Source: Liopterus haemorrhoidalis (taxonomy: Eukaryota; Arthropoda; Insecta; Coleoptera; Dytiscidae). Taken from it: 64,000 nucleotides of DNA. The stretch covers positions 70,925,869 through 70,989,868 of the forward strand of contig OZ020612.1 of assembly GCA_963971575.1 (NCBI GenBank). The letters run 5' to 3'. Shown here piece by piece: positions 1-14,270 of this stretch (position 1 is the first letter of the stretch; each line of letters starts with the position of its first letter). The position numbers were made by a program, and so were the translations under genes. Below the pieces are notes generated by a model that saw nothing but the letters and a program-made list of their open reading frames with translations, had not been told where the DNA came from and searched no databases.

Positions 1-3000
1 TCGACTAAAATGGACTTGAGGAACTCAAAAATTTAAACCAGAGGTCCCTGTCTTTTACCGTTATTGAGATATAATTTTTTGAAAAATTAAATTCCATTAC
101 AAAAATTTCAAAATTTTTCAAAAATTTTTTTTGTTTAAAATATGTTTTAAAATGTGCCTTTACCATATATCGGACCTTAAAACTTCAAAAATTCCAACCG
201 CAGGTCTTTATCTCTTTTAGTTTTTGAGATACATGTTCATATACTCTCTGTTCATTTTTTTGAAAAAAAAAAGTTTTCCTAATACAGTCCAAAATATGGC
301 CGTTAGGTAATTTTGGGGTGACGATTAATAAAAAAATATTTAAAAAAATCAAGAGGCCTTAGTTTTTGAGTTATAGTCAATTTTAGGTACTATTTTTTGA
401 TATAGTCAATTTTAGGTACATTTTTTCCGATTTACTCAAAAACAGTTGGCCAAAATCCAAAATGAACCTTATTTTTGTGATCTACGGCCCAATGTGTATC
501 AATTTTGAGAAAAATCCGAAATATTTTTTTTTGTAAAAATTCGACATTTCTTATCGAAGGGGTCCCCCTTACGATTTTTCGATTTTTTGCTATTTTTAAG
601 GGTTTTGTTTAATGATACATGCTTTTGTATAAGTTTGGTTATTAAGGCCCCAATTTCCTTCGACTAAAATGGACTTGAGGAACTCAAAAATTTAAACCAG
701 AGGTCCCTATCTTTTACCGTTATTGAGATATAATTTTTTGAAAAATTAAATTCCATTACAAAAATTTCAAAATTTTTCAAAAATTTTTTTTGTTTAAAAT
801 ATGTTTTAAAATGTGCCTTTACCATATATCGGACCTTAAAACTTCAAAAATTCCAACCGCAGGTCTTTATCTCTTTTAGTTTTTGAGATACATGTTCATA
901 TACTCTCTGTTCATTTTTTTGAAAAAAAAAAGTTTCCTAATACAGTCCAAAATATGGCCGTTAGGTAATTTTGGGTTGACGATTAATAAAAAAATATTTA
1001 AAAAAATCAAGAGGCCTTAGTTTTTGAGTTATAGTCAATTTTAGGTACTATTTTTTGATATAGTCAATTTTAGGTACATTTTTTCCGATTTACTCAAAAA
1101 CAGTTGGCCAAAATCCAAAATGAACCTTATTTTTGTGATCTACGGCCCAATGTGTATCAATTTTGAGAAAAATCCGAAATATTTTTTTTTGTAAAAATTC
1201 GACATTTCTTATCGAAGGGGTCCCCCTTACGATTTTTCGATTTTTTGCTATTTTTAAGGGTTTTGTTTAATGATACATGCTTTTGTATAAGTTTGGTTAT
1301 TAAGGCCCCAATTTCCTTCGACTAAAATGGACTTGAGGAACTCAAAAATTTAAACCAGAGGTCCCTATCTTTTACCGTTATTGAGATATAATTTTTTGAA
1401 AAATTAAATTCCATTACAAAAATTTCAAAATTTTTCAAAAATTTTTTTTGTTTAAAATATGTTTTAAAATGTGCCTTTACCATATATCGGACCTTAAAAC
1501 TTCAAAAATTCCAACCGCAGGTCCCTATCTCTTTTAGTTTTTGAGATACATGTTCATATACTCTCTGTTCATTTTTTTGAAAAAAAAAGTTTTCCTAATA
1601 CAGTCCAAAATATGGCCGTTAGGTAATTTTGGGGTGACGATTAAGAAAAAAATATTTAAAAAAATCAAGAGGCCTTAGTTTTTGAGTTATAGTCAATTTT
1701 AGGTACTATTTTTTGATATAGTCAATTTTAGGTACATTTTTTCCGATTTACTCAAAAACAGTTGGCCAAAATCCAAAATGAACCTTATTTTTGTGATCTA
1801 CGGCCCAATGTGTATCAATTTTGAGAAAAATCCGAAATATTTTTTTTTGTAAAAATTCGAGATTTCTTATCGAAGGGGTCCCCCTTACGATTTTTCGATT
1901 TTTTGCCATTTTTAAGGGTTTTGTTTAATGATACATGCTTTTGTATAAGTTTGGTTATTAAGGCCCCAATTTCCTTCGACTAAAATGGACTTGAGGAACT
2001 CAAAAATTTAAACCAGAGGTCCCTATCTTTTACCGTTATTGAGATATAATTTTTTGAAAAATTAAATTCTATTACAAATATTTCAAAATTTTTCAAAATT
2101 TTTTTTTTGTTTAAAATATGTTTTAAAATGTGCCTTTACCTTATATCGGACCTTAAAACTTCAAAAATTCCAACCGCAGGTCCCTATCTCTTTTAGTTTT
2201 TGAGATACATGTTCATATACTCTCTGTTAATTTTTTTGAAAAAAAAAAGTTTTCCTAATACAGTCCAAAATATGGCCGTTAGGTAATTTTGGGGAGAGGA
2301 TTAATAAAAAAATATTTAAAAAAATCAAGAGGTCTTAGTTTTTGAGTTATAATCAATTTTAGGTACTATTTTCCGATATAGTCAATTTTAGGTACTTTTT
2401 TTCCGATTTACTCAAAAACAGTTGGCCAAAATCCAAAATGAACCTTATTTTTGTGATCTACGGCCCAATGTGTATCAATTTTGAGAAAAATCTGAAATAT
2501 TTTTTTTTGTAAAAATTCGAGATTTCTTATCGAAGGGGTCCCCCTTACGATTTTTCGATTTTTTGCTATTTTTAAGGGTTTTGTTTAATGATACATGCTT
2601 TTGTATAAGTTTGGTTATTACGGCCCCAATTTCCTTCGACTAAAATGGACTTGAGGAACTCAAAAATTTAAACCAGAGGTCCCTATCTTTTACCGTTATT
2701 GAGATATAATTTTTTGAAAAATTAAATTCCATTACAAAAATTTAAAAATTTTTCAAAAATTTTTTTTGTTTAAAATATGTTTTAAAATGTGCCTTTACCA
2801 TATATCGGACCTTAAAACTTCAAAAATTCCAACCGCAGGTCCCTATCTCTTTTAGTTTTTGAGATACATAATCATATACTCTCTGTTCATTTTTTTGAAA
2901 AAAAAAAGTTTTCCTAATACAGTCCAAAATATGGCCGTTAGGTAATTTTGGGGTGACGATTAATAAAAAAATATTTAAAAAAATCAAGAGGCCTTAGTTT

Positions 3001-5928
3001 TTGAGTTATAGTCAATTTTAGGTACTATTTTCCGATATAGTCAATTTTAGGTACTTTTTTTCCGATTTACTCAAAAACAGTTGGCCAAAATCCAAAATGA
3101 ACCTTATTTTTGTGATCTACGGCCCAATGTGTATCAATTTTGAGAAAAATCCGAAATATTTTTTTTTGTAAAAATTCGAGATTTCTTATCGAAGGGGTCC
3201 CCCTTACGATTTTTCGATTTTTTGTTATTTTTAAGGGTTTTGTTTAATGATACATGCTTTTGTATAAGTTTGGTTATTAAGGCCCCAATTTCCTTCGACT
3301 AAAATGGACTTGAGGAACTCAAAAATTTAAACCAGAGGTCCCTATCTTTTACCGTTATTGAGATATAATTTTTTGAAAAATTAAATTCCATTACAAAAAT
3401 TTCAAAATTTTTCAAAAATTTTTTTTGTTTAAAATATGTTTTAAAATGTGCCTTTACCATATATCGGACCTTAAAACTTCAAAAATTCCAACCGCAGGTC
3501 CCTATCTCTTTTAGTTTTTGAGATACATGTTCATATACTCTCTGTTCATTTTTTTGAAAAAAAAAAGTTTTCCTAATACAGTCCAAAATATGGCCGTTAG
3601 GTAATTTTGGGGTGACGATTAAGAAAAAAATATTTAAAAAAATCAAGAGGCCTTAGTTTTTGAGTTATAGTCAATTTTAGGTACTATTTTTTGATATAGT
3701 CAATTTTAGGTACATTTTTTCCGATTTACTCAAAAACAGTTGGCCAAAATCCAAAATGAACCTTATTTTTGTGATCTACGGCCCAATGTGTATCAATTTT
3801 GAGAAAAATCCGAAATATTTTTTTTTTGTAAAAATTCGAGATTTCTTATCGAAGGGGTCCCCCTTACGATTTTTCGATTTTTTGCCATTTTTAAGGGTTT
3901 TGTTTAATGATACATGCTTTTGTATAAGTTTGGTTATTAAGGCCCCAATTTCCTTCGACTAAAATGGACTTGAGGAACTCAAAAATTTAAACCAGACGTC
4001 CCTATCTTTTACCGTTATTGAGATATAATTTTTTGAAAAATTAAATTCTATTGCAAAAATTTCAAAATTTTTCAAAAATTTTTTTTGTTTAAAATATGTT
4101 TTAAAATGTGCCTTTACCATATATCGGACCTTAAAACTTCAAAAATCCAACCGCAGGTCCCTATCTCTTTTAGTTTTTGAGATACATGTTCATATACTCT
4201 CTGTTAATTTTTTTGAAAAAAAAAAGTTTTCCTAATACAGTCCAAAATATGGCCGTTAGGTAATTTTGGGGTGAGGATTAATAAAAAAATATTTAAAAAA
4301 ATCAAGAGGCCTTAGTTTTTGAGTTATAATCAATTTTAGGTACTATTTTCCGATATAGTCAATTTTAGGTACTTTTTTTCCGATTTACTGAAAAACAGTT
4401 GGCCAAAATCCAAAATGAACCTTATTTTTGTGATCTACGGCCCAATGTGTATCAATTTTGAGAAAAATCTGAAATATTTTTTTTTGTAAAAATTCCAGAT
4501 TTCTTATCGAAGGGGTCCCCCTTACGATTTTTCGATTTTTTGCCATTTTTAAGGGTTTTGTTTAATGATACATGCTTTTGTATAAGTTTGGTTATTAAGG
4601 CCCCAATTTCCTTCGACTAAAATGGACTTGAGGAACTCAAAAATTTAAACCAGAGGTCCCTATCTTTTACCGTTATTGAGATATAATTTTTTGAAAAATT
4701 AAATTCTATTGCAAAAATTTCAAAATTTTTCAAAAATTTTTTTTGTTTAAAATATGTTTTAAAATGTGCCTTTACCATATATCGGACCTTAAAACTTCAA
4801 AAATTCCAACCGCAGGTCCCTATCTCTTTTAGTTTTTGAGATACATGTTCATATACTCTCTGTTAATTTTTTTGAAAAAAAAAAATTTCCTAATACAGTC
4901 CAAAATATGGCCGTTAGGTAATTTTGGGGTGAGGATTAATAAAAAAATATTTAAAAAAATCAAGAGGCCTTAGTTTTTGAGTTATAATCAATTTTAGGTA
5001 CTATTTTCCGATATAGTCAATTTTAGGTACTTTTTTTCCGATTTACTCAAAAGCAGTTGGCCAAAATCCAAAATGAACTTTATTTTTGTGATCTACGGCC
5101 CAATGTGTATCAATTTTGAGAAAAATCCGAAATATTTTTTTTTGTAAAAATTCGAGATTTCTTATCGAAGGGGTCCCCCTTACGATTTTTCGATTTTTTG
5201 CCATTTTTAAGGGTTTTGTTTAATGATACATGCTTTTGTATAAGTTTGGTTATTAAGGCCCCAATTTCCTTCGACTAAAATGGACTTGAGGAACTCAAAA
5301 ATTTAAACCAGAGGTCCCTATCTTTTACCGTTATTGAGATATAATTTTTTGAAAAATTAAATTCTATTGCAAAAATTTCAAAATTTTTCAAAAATTTTTT
5401 TTGTTTAAAATATGTTTTAAAATGTGCCTTTACCATATATCGGACCTTAAAACTTCAAAAATCCAACCGCAGGTCCCTATCTCTTTTAGTTTTTGAGATA
5501 CATGTTCATATACTCTCTGTTAATTTTTTTGAAAAAAAAAAGTTTTCCTAATACAGTCCAAAATATGGCCGTTAGGTAATTTTGGGGTGAGGATTAATAA
5601 AAAAATATTTAAAAAAATCAAGAGGCCTTAGTTTTTGAGTTATAATCAATTTTAGGTACTATTTTCCGATATAGTCAATTTTAGGTACTTTTTTTCCGAT
5701 TTACTCAAAAACAGTTGGCCAAAATCCAAAATGAACTTTATTTTTGTGATCTACGGCCCAATGTGTATCAATTTTGAGAAAAATCCGAAATATTTTTTTT
5801 TGTAAAAATTCGAGATTTCTTATCGAAGGGGTCCCCCTTACGATTTTTCGATTTTTTGCTATTTTTAAGGGTTTTGTTTAATGATACATGCTTTTGTATA
5901 AGTTTGGTTATTAAGGCCCCAATTTCCT

Positions 5929-6587
5929 TCGACTAAAATGGACTTGAGGAACTCAAAAATTTAAACCAGAGGTCCCTGTCTTTTACCGTTATTGAGATAT
6001 AATTTTTTGAAAAATTAAATTCCATTACAAAAATTTCAAAATTTTTCAAAAATTTTTTTTGTTTAAAATATGTTTTAAAATGTGCCTTTACCATATATCG
6101 GACCTTAAAACTTCAAAAATTCCAACCGCAGGTCTTTATCTCTTTTAGTTTTTGAGATACATGTTCATATACTCTCTGTTCATTTTTTTGAAAAAAAAAA
6201 GTTTTCCTAATACAGTCCAAAATATGGCCGTTAGGTAATTTTGGGGTGAGGATTAATAAAAAAATATTTAAAAAAATCAAGAGGCCTTAGTTTTTGAGTT
6301 ATAATCAATTTTAGGTACTATTTTCCGATATAGTCAATTTTAGGTACTTTTTTTCCGATTTACTGAAAAACAGTTGGCCAAAATCCAAAATGAACCTTAT
6401 TTTTGTGATCTACGGCCCAATGTGTATCAATTTTGAGAAAAATCTGAAATATTTTTTTTTGTAAAAATTCCAGATTTCTTATCGAAGGGGTCCCCCTTAC
6501 GATTTTTCGATTTTTTGCCATTTTTAAGGGTTTTGTTTAATGATACATGCTTTTGTATAAGTTTGGTTATTAAGGCCCCAATTTCCT
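5929..6587 (+). repeat. Chimeric satellite monomer
   Basis: The first half carries markers of the monomer at 1 (GGTCCCTGTC, CAGGTCTTTATC, CTCTGTTCATT). The second half carries markers of the monomer at 3955 (GTGAGGATTAAT, TTTACTGAAAAAC, AATTCCAGATTTC). The following monomer (6588) matches the monomer at 4613. This pattern fits unequal exchange in register, with an offset of three monomers (about 1974 bp). Confidence 0.8.
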
Positions 6588-7245
6588 TCGACTAAAATGG
6601 ACTTGAGGAACTCAAAAATTTAAACCAGAGGTCCCTATCTTTTACCGTTATTGAGATATAATTTTTTGAAAAATTAAATTCTATTGCAAAAATTTCAAAA
6701 TTTTTCAAAAATTTTTTTTGTTTAAAATATGTTTTAAAATGTGCCTTTACCATATATCGGACCTTAAAACTTCAAAAATTCCAACCGCAGGTCCCTATCT
6801 CTTTTAGTTTTTGAGATACATGTTCATATACTCTCTGTTAATTTTTTTGAAAAAAAAAAATTTCCTAATACAGTCCAAAATATGGCCGTTAGGTAATTTT
6901 GGGGTGAGGATTAATAAAAAAATATTTAAAAAAATCAAGAGGCCTTAGTTTTTGAGTTATAATCAATTTTAGGTACTATTTTCCGATATAGTCAATTTTA
7001 GGTACTTTTTTTCCGATTTACTCAAAAGCAGTTGGCCAAAATCCAAAATGAACTTTATTTTTGTGATCTACGGCCCAATGTGTATCAATTTTGAGAAAAA
7101 TCCGAAATATTTTTTTTTGTAAAAATTCGAGATTTCTTATCGAAGGGGTCCCCCTTACGATTTTTCGATTTTTTGCCATTTTTAAGGGTTTTGTTTAATG
7201 ATACATGCTTTTGTATAAGTTTGGTTATTAAGGCCCCAATTTCCT

Positions 7246-8565
7246 TCGACTAAAATGGACTTGAGGAACTCAAAAATTTAAACCAGAGGTCCCTATCTTT
7301 TACCGTTATTGAGATATAATTTTTTGAAAAATTAAATTCTATTGCAAAAATTTCAAAATTTTTCAAAAATTTTTTTTGTTTAAAATATGTTTTAAAATGT
7401 GCCTTTACCATATATCGGACCTTAAAACTTCAAAAATTCCAACCGCAGGTCCCTATCTCTTTTAGTTTTTGAGATACATGTTCATATACTCTCTGTTCAT
7501 TTTTTTGAAAAAAAAAAGTTTTCCTAATACAGTCCAAAATATGGCCGTTAGGTAATTTTGGGGTGACGATTAAGAAAAAAATATTTAAAAAAATCAAGAG
7601 GCCTTAGTTTTTGAGTTATAGTCAATTTTAGGTACTATTTTTTGATATAGTCAATTTTAGGTACATTTTTTCCGATTTACTCAAAAACAGTTGGCCAAAA
7701 TCCAAAATGAACCTTATTTTTGTGATCTACGGCCCAATGTGTATCAATTTTGAGAAAAATCCGAAATATTTTTTTTTTGTAAAAATTCGAGATTTCTTAT
7801 CGAAGGGGTCCCCCTTACGATTTTTCGATTTTTTGCCATTTTTAAGGGTTTTGTTTAATGATACATGCTTTTGTATAAGTTTGGTTATTAAGGCCCCAAT
7901 TTCCTTCGACTAAAATGGACTTGAGGAACTCAAAAATTTAAACCAGAGGTCCCTATCTTTTACCGTTATTGAGATATAATTTTTTGAAAAATTAAATTCT
8001 ATTGCAAAAATTTCAAAATTTTTCAAAAATTTTTTTTGTTTAAAATATGTTTTAAAATGTGCCTTTACCATATATCGGACCTTAAAACTTCAAAAATTCC
8101 AACCGCAGGTCCCTATCTCTTTTAGTTTTTGAGATACATGTTCATATACTCTCTGTTCATTTTTTTGAAAAAAAAAAGTTTTCCTAATACAGTCCAAAAT
8201 ATGGCCGTTAGGTAATTTTGGGGTGACGATTAAGAAAAAAATATTTAAAAAAATCAAGAGGCCTTAGTTTTTGAGTTATAGTCAATTTTAGGTACTATTT
8301 TTTGATATAGTCAATTTTAGGTACATTTTTTCCGATTTACTCAAAAACAGTTGGCCAAAATCCAAAATGAACCTTATTTTTGTGATCTACGGCCCAATGT
8401 GTATCAATTTTGAGAAAAATCCGAAATATTTTTTTTTTGTAAAAATTCGAGATTTCTTATCGAAGGGGTCCCCCTTACGATTTTTCGATTTTTTGCCATT
8501 TTTAAGGGTTTTGTTTAATGATACATGCTTTTGTATAAGTTTGGTTATTAAGGCCCCAATTTCCT
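7246..8565 (+). repeat. Two apparently identical adjacent monomers
   Basis: Read line by line, monomers 7246-7905 and 7906-8565 show no difference over 660 bp, including homopolymer lengths, while other neighbours differ at several positions. This is a very recent single-monomer duplication or an assembly duplication. Their second halves also match the monomer at 3295 (GATTAAGAAAAA and a nine-T run). Confidence 0.85.
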
Positions 8566-11500
8566 TCGACTAAAATGGACTTGAGGAACTCAAAAATTTA
8601 AACCAGAGGTCCCTATCTTTTACCGTTATTGAGATATAATTTTTTGAAAAATTAAATTCTATTGCAAAAATTTCAAAATTTTTCAAAAATTTTTTTTGTT
8701 TAAAATATGTTTTAAAATGTGCCTTTACCATATATCGGACCTTAAAACTTCAAAAATTCCAACCGCAGGTCCCTATCTCTTTTAGTTTTTGAGATACATG
8801 TTCATATACTCTCTGTTAATTTTTTTGAAAAAAAAAAGTTTTCCTAATACAGTCCAAAATATGGCCGTTAGGTAATTTTGGGGTGAGGATTAATAAAAAA
8901 ATATTTAAAAAAATCAAGAGGCCTTAGTTTTTGAGTTATAATCAATTTTAGGTACTATTTTCCGATATAGTCAATTTTAGGTACTTTTTTCCGATTTACT
9001 CAAAAACAGTTGGCCAAAATCCAAAATGAACTTTATTTTTGTGATCTACGGCCCAATGTGTATCAATTTTGAGAAAAATCCGAAATATTTTTTTTTGTAA
9101 AAATTCGAGATTTCTTATCGAAGGGGTCCCCCTTACGATTTTTCGCTTTTTTGCCATTTTTAAGGGTTTTGTTTAATGATACATGCTTTTGTATAAGTTT
9201 GGTTATTAAGGCCCCAATTTCCTTCGACTAAAATGGACTTGAGGAACTCAAAAATTTAAACCAGAGGTCCCTATCTTTTACCGTTATTGAGATATAATTT
9301 TTTGAAAAATTAAATTCTATTTCAAAAATTGCAAAATTTTTCAAAATTTTTTTTTGTTTAAAATATGTTTTAAAATGTGCCTTTACCATATATCGGACCT
9401 TAAAACTTCAAAAATTCCAACCGCAGGTCCCTATCTCTTTTAGTTTTTGAGATACATGTTCATATACTCTCTGTTAATTTTTTTGAAAAAAAAAAGTTTT
9501 CCTAATACAGTCCAAAATATGGCCGTTAGGTAATTTTGGGGTGAGGATTAATAAAAAAATATTTAAAAAAATCAAGAGGCCTTAGTTTTTGAGTTATAAT
9601 CAATTTTAGGTACTATTTTCCGATATAGTCAATTTTAGGTACTTTTTTTCCGATTTACTCAAAAACAGTTGGCCAAAATCCAAAATGAACCTTATTTTTG
9701 TGATCTACGGCCCAATGTGTATCAATTTTGAGAAAAATCCGAAATATTTTTTTTTGTAAAAATTCGAGATTTCTTATCGAAGGGGTCCCCCTTACGATTT
9801 TTCGATTTTTTGCCATTTTTAAGGGTTTTGTTTAACGATACATGCTTTTGTATAAGTTTGGTTATTAAGGCCCCAATTTCCGTCGACTAAAATGGACTTG
9901 AGAAACTCAAAAATTTAAACCAGAGGTCCCTATCTTTTACAGTTATTGAGATATAATTTTTTGAAAAATTAAATTCTATTGCAAAAATTTCAAAATTTTT
10001 CAAAAATTTTTTTTGTTTAAAATATGTTTTAAAATGTGCCTTTACCATATATCGGACCTTAAAACTTCAAAAATTCCAACCGCAGGTCCCTATCTCTTTT
10101 AGTTTTTGAGATACATGTTCATATACTCTGTTAATTTTTTTGAAAAAAAAAAGTTTTCCTAATACAGTCCAAAATATGGCCGTTAGGTAATTTTGGTGTG
10201 AGGATTAATAAAAAAATATTTAAAAAAATCAAGAGGCCTTAGTTTTTGAGTTATAATCAATTTTAGGTACTATTTTCCGATATAGTGAATTTTAGGTACT
10301 TTTTTTCCGATTTAATCAAAAACAGTTGGCCAAAATCCAAAATGAACCTTATTTTTGTGATCTACGGCCCAATGTGTATCAATTTTGAGAAAAATCCGAA
10401 ATATTTTTTTTTGTAAAAATTCGAGATTTTTTATCGAAGGGGTCCCCCTTACGATTTTTCGATTTTTTGCCATTTTTAAGGGTTTTGTTTAATGATACAT
10501 GCTTTTGTATAAGTTTGGTTATTAAGGCCCCAATTTCCTTCGACTAAAATGGACTTGAGGAACTCAAAAATTTAAACCAGAGGTCCCTATCTTTTACCGT
10601 TATTGAGATATAATGTTTTGAAAAATTAAATTCTATTGCAAAAATTTCAAAATTTTTCAAAATTTTTTTTTGTTTAAAATATGTTTTAAAATGTGCCTTT
10701 ACCATATATCGACCTTAAAACTTCAAAAATTCCAACCGCAGGTCCCTATCTCTTTTAGTTTTTGAGATACATGTTCATATACTCTCTGTTAATTTTTTTG
10801 AAAAAAAAAAGTTTTCCTAATACAGTCCAAAATATGGCCGTTAGGTAATTTTGGGGTGAGGATTAATAAAAAAATATTTAAAAAAATCAAGAGGCCTTAG
10901 TTTTTGAGTTATAATCAATTTTAGGTACTATTTTCCGATATAGTCAATTTTAGGTACTTTTTTTCCGATTTACTCAAAAACAGTTGGCCAAAATCCAAAA
11001 TGAACCTTATTTTTGTGATCTACGGCCCAATGTGTATCAATTTTGAGAAAAATCCGAAATATTTTTTTTTGTAAAAATTCGAGATTTCTTATCGAAGGGG
11101 TCCCCCTTACGATTTTTCGATTTTTTGCCATTTTTAAGGGTTTTGTTTAATGATACATGCTTTTGTATAAGTTTGGTTATTAAGGCCCGAATTTCCTTCG
11201 ACTAAAATGGACTTGAGGAACTCAAAAATTTAAACCAGAGGTCCCTATCTTTTACCGTTATTGAGATATAATTTTTTGAAAAATTAAATTCTATTGCAAA
11301 AATTTCAAAATTTTTCAAAAATTTTTTTTGTTTAAAATATGTTTTAAAATGTGCCTTTACCATATATCGGACCTTAAAACTTCAAAAATTCCAACCGCAG
11401 GTCCCTATCTCTTTTAGTTTTTGAGATACATGTTCATATACTCTCTGTTAATTTTTTTGAAAAAAAAAAGTTTTCCTAATACAGTCCAAAATATGGCCGT

Positions 11501-14270
11501 TAGGTAATTTTGGGGTGAGGTATAATAAAAAAATATTTAAAAAAATCAAGAGGCCTTAGTTTTTGAGTTATAATCAATTTTAGGTACTATTTTCCGATAT
11601 AGTCAATTTTAGGTACTTTTTTCCGATTTACTCAAAAACAGTTGGCCAAAATCCAAAATGAACTTTATTTTTGTGATCTACGGCCCAATGTGTATCAATT
11701 TTGAGAAAAATCCGAAATATTTTTTTTTGTAAAAATTCGAGATTTCTTATCGAAGGGGTCCCCCTTACGATTTTTCGCTTTTTTGCCATTTTTAAGGGTT
11801 TTGTTTAATGATACATGCTTTTGTATAAGTTTGGTTATTAAGGCCCCAATTTCCTTCGACTAAAATGGACTTGAGGAACTCAAAAATTTAAACCAGAGGT
11901 CCCTATCTTTTACCGTTATTGAGATATAATTTTTTGAAAAATTAAATTCTATTGCAAAAATTTCAAAATTTTTCAAAATTTGTTTTTGTTTAAAATATGT
12001 TTTAAAATGTGCCTTTACCATATATCGGACCTTAAAACTTCAAAAATTCCAACCGCAGGTCCCTATCTCTTTTAGTTTTTGAGATACATGTTCATATACT
12101 CTCTGTTAATTTTTTTGAAAAAAAAAAGTTTTCCTAATACAGTCCAAAATATGGCCGTTAGGTAATTTTGGGGTGAGGATTAATAAAAAAATATTTAAAA
12201 AAATCAAGAGGCCTTAGTTTTTGAGTTATAATCAATTTTAGGTACTATTTTCCGATATAGTCAATTTTTGGTACTTTTTTTCCGATTTACTCAAAAACAG
12301 TTGGCCAAAATCCAAAATGAACCTTTTTTTTGTGATCTACGGCCCAATGTGTATCAATTTTGAGAAAAATCCGAAATATTTTTTTTTGTAAAAATTCGAG
12401 ATTTTTTATCGAAGGGGTCCCCCTTACGATTTTTCGATTTTTTGCCATTTTTAAGGGTTTTGTTTAATGATACATGCTTTTGTATAAGTTTGGTTATTAA
12501 GGCCCCAATTTCCTTCGACTAAAATGGACTTGAGGAACTCAAAAATTTAAACCAGAGGTCCCTATCTTTTACCGTTATTGAGATATAATGTTTTGAAAAA
12601 TTAAATTCTATTGCAAAAATTTCAAAATTTTTCAAAATTTTTTTTTGTTTAAAATATGTTTTAAAATGTGCCTTTACCATATATCGGACCTTAAAACTTC
12701 AAAAATTCCAACCGCAGGTCCCTATCTCTTTTAGTTTTTGAGATACATGTTCATATACTCTCTGTTAATTTTTTTGAAAAAAAAAAGTTTTCCTAATACA
12801 GTCCAAAATATGGCCGTTAGGTAATTTTGGGGTGAGGATTAATAAAAAAATATTTAAAAAAATCAAGAGGCCTTAGTTTTTGAGTTATAATCAATTTTAG
12901 GTACTATTTTCCGATATAGTCAATTTTAGGTACTTTTTTTTCGATTTACTCAAAAACAGTTGGCCAAAATCCAAAATGAACCTTATTTTTGTGATCTACG
13001 GCCCAATGTGTATCAATTTTGAGAAAAATCCGAAATATTTTTTTTTGTAAAAATTCGAGATTTCTTATCGAAGGGGTCCCCCTTACGATTTTTCGATTTT
13101 TTGCCATTTTTAAGGGTTTTGTTTAATGATACATGCTTTTGTATAAGTTTGGTTATTAAGGCCCCAATTTCCTTCGACTAAAATGGACTTGAGGAACTCA
13201 AAAATTTAAACCAGAGGTCCCTATCTTTTACCGTTATTGAGATATAATTTTTTGAAAAATTAAATTCTATTGCAAAAATTTCAAAATTTTTCAAAAATTT
13301 TTTTTGTTTAAAATATGTTTTAAAATGTGCCTTTACCATATATCGGACCTTATAACTTCAAAAATTCCAACCGCAGGTCCCTATCTCTTTTAGTTTTTGA
13401 GATACATGTTCATATACTCTCTGTTAATTTTTTTGAAAAAAAAAAGTTTTCCTAATACAGTCCAAAATATGGCCGTTAGGTAATTTTGGGGTGAGGATTA
13501 ATAAAAAAATATTTAAAAAAATCAAGAGACCTTAGTTTTTGAGTTATAATCAATTTTAGGTACTATTTTCCGATATAATCAATTTTAGGTACTTTTTTTC
13601 CGATTTACTCAAAAACAGTTGGCCAAAATCCAAAATGAACTTTATTTTTGTGATCTACGGCCCAATGTGTATCAATTTTGAGAAAAATCCGAAATATTTT
13701 TTTTTGTAAAAATTCGAGATTTCTTATCGAAGGGGTCCCGCTTACGATTTTTCGATTTTTTGCCATTTTTAAGGGTTTTGTTTAATGATACATGCTTTTG
13801 TATAAGTTTGGTTATTAAGGCCCCAATTTTTGTCGACTAAAATGGACTTGAGGAACTCAAAAATTTAAACCAGAGGTCCCTATCTTTTACCGTTATTGAT
13901 ATAATTTTTTGAAAAATTAAATTATGGATAGTAAAATTATGGATTTTTTGTATTTATGACTAAGGTAGTGTATGTTCTCTTTCATATTAAAAATATAATA
14001 AAAAATTGTTAACAGATGAGAACGAATCGCCTTCTTAAGGAGCTTGCACTCATAAATTCGATCATTAGGCGTGCAGAAAAAACTCGCTAGGATTTTTTAA
14101 TTTATATTTTCTAATGACGTAATATTTGCAAATTATTTAAATTTATTTTAAACAAATTAAATGGAAGCTCTTAGTGAGTACTCAAATATTGAATAAAAAT
14201 GATTATCAAAAATCTGTTGATTATAGAAAAAAAATTGCCTTAGACATCCAGCTTTCTGTTGACTTCTTAC

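Larger units (their letters stand above)
1..13924 (+). repeat. 659-bp satellite array, 21 full monomers plus partial
   Basis: Monomers begin (TCGACTAAAATGG) at 1, 660, 1318, 1976, 2636, 3295, 3955, 4613, 5271, 5929, 6588, 7246, 7906, 8566, 9224, 9883, 10540, 11198, 11856, 12515, 13174 and 13833, giving lengths of 657-660 bp. The last monomer breaks off at about 13923. Copies differ by scattered substitutions and homopolymer length changes, typical of a homogenised satellite. Each monomer contains two or three degenerate internal units spaced about 150-160 bp, each holding an AGGTC(C)CTATCT...TTTTTGAGAT core. The left edge lies outside the window. Short open frames inside are by-products and differ between monomers. 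Confidence 0.97.

Noticed and set aside
3756..8573. Identical 68-codon open frames in three satellite monomers
   Set aside because: They occur only where the T run is nine rather than eight bases and the same monomer type was copied. All other monomers are frameshifted, and the residues are Phe-rich as expected from AT-rich DNA.
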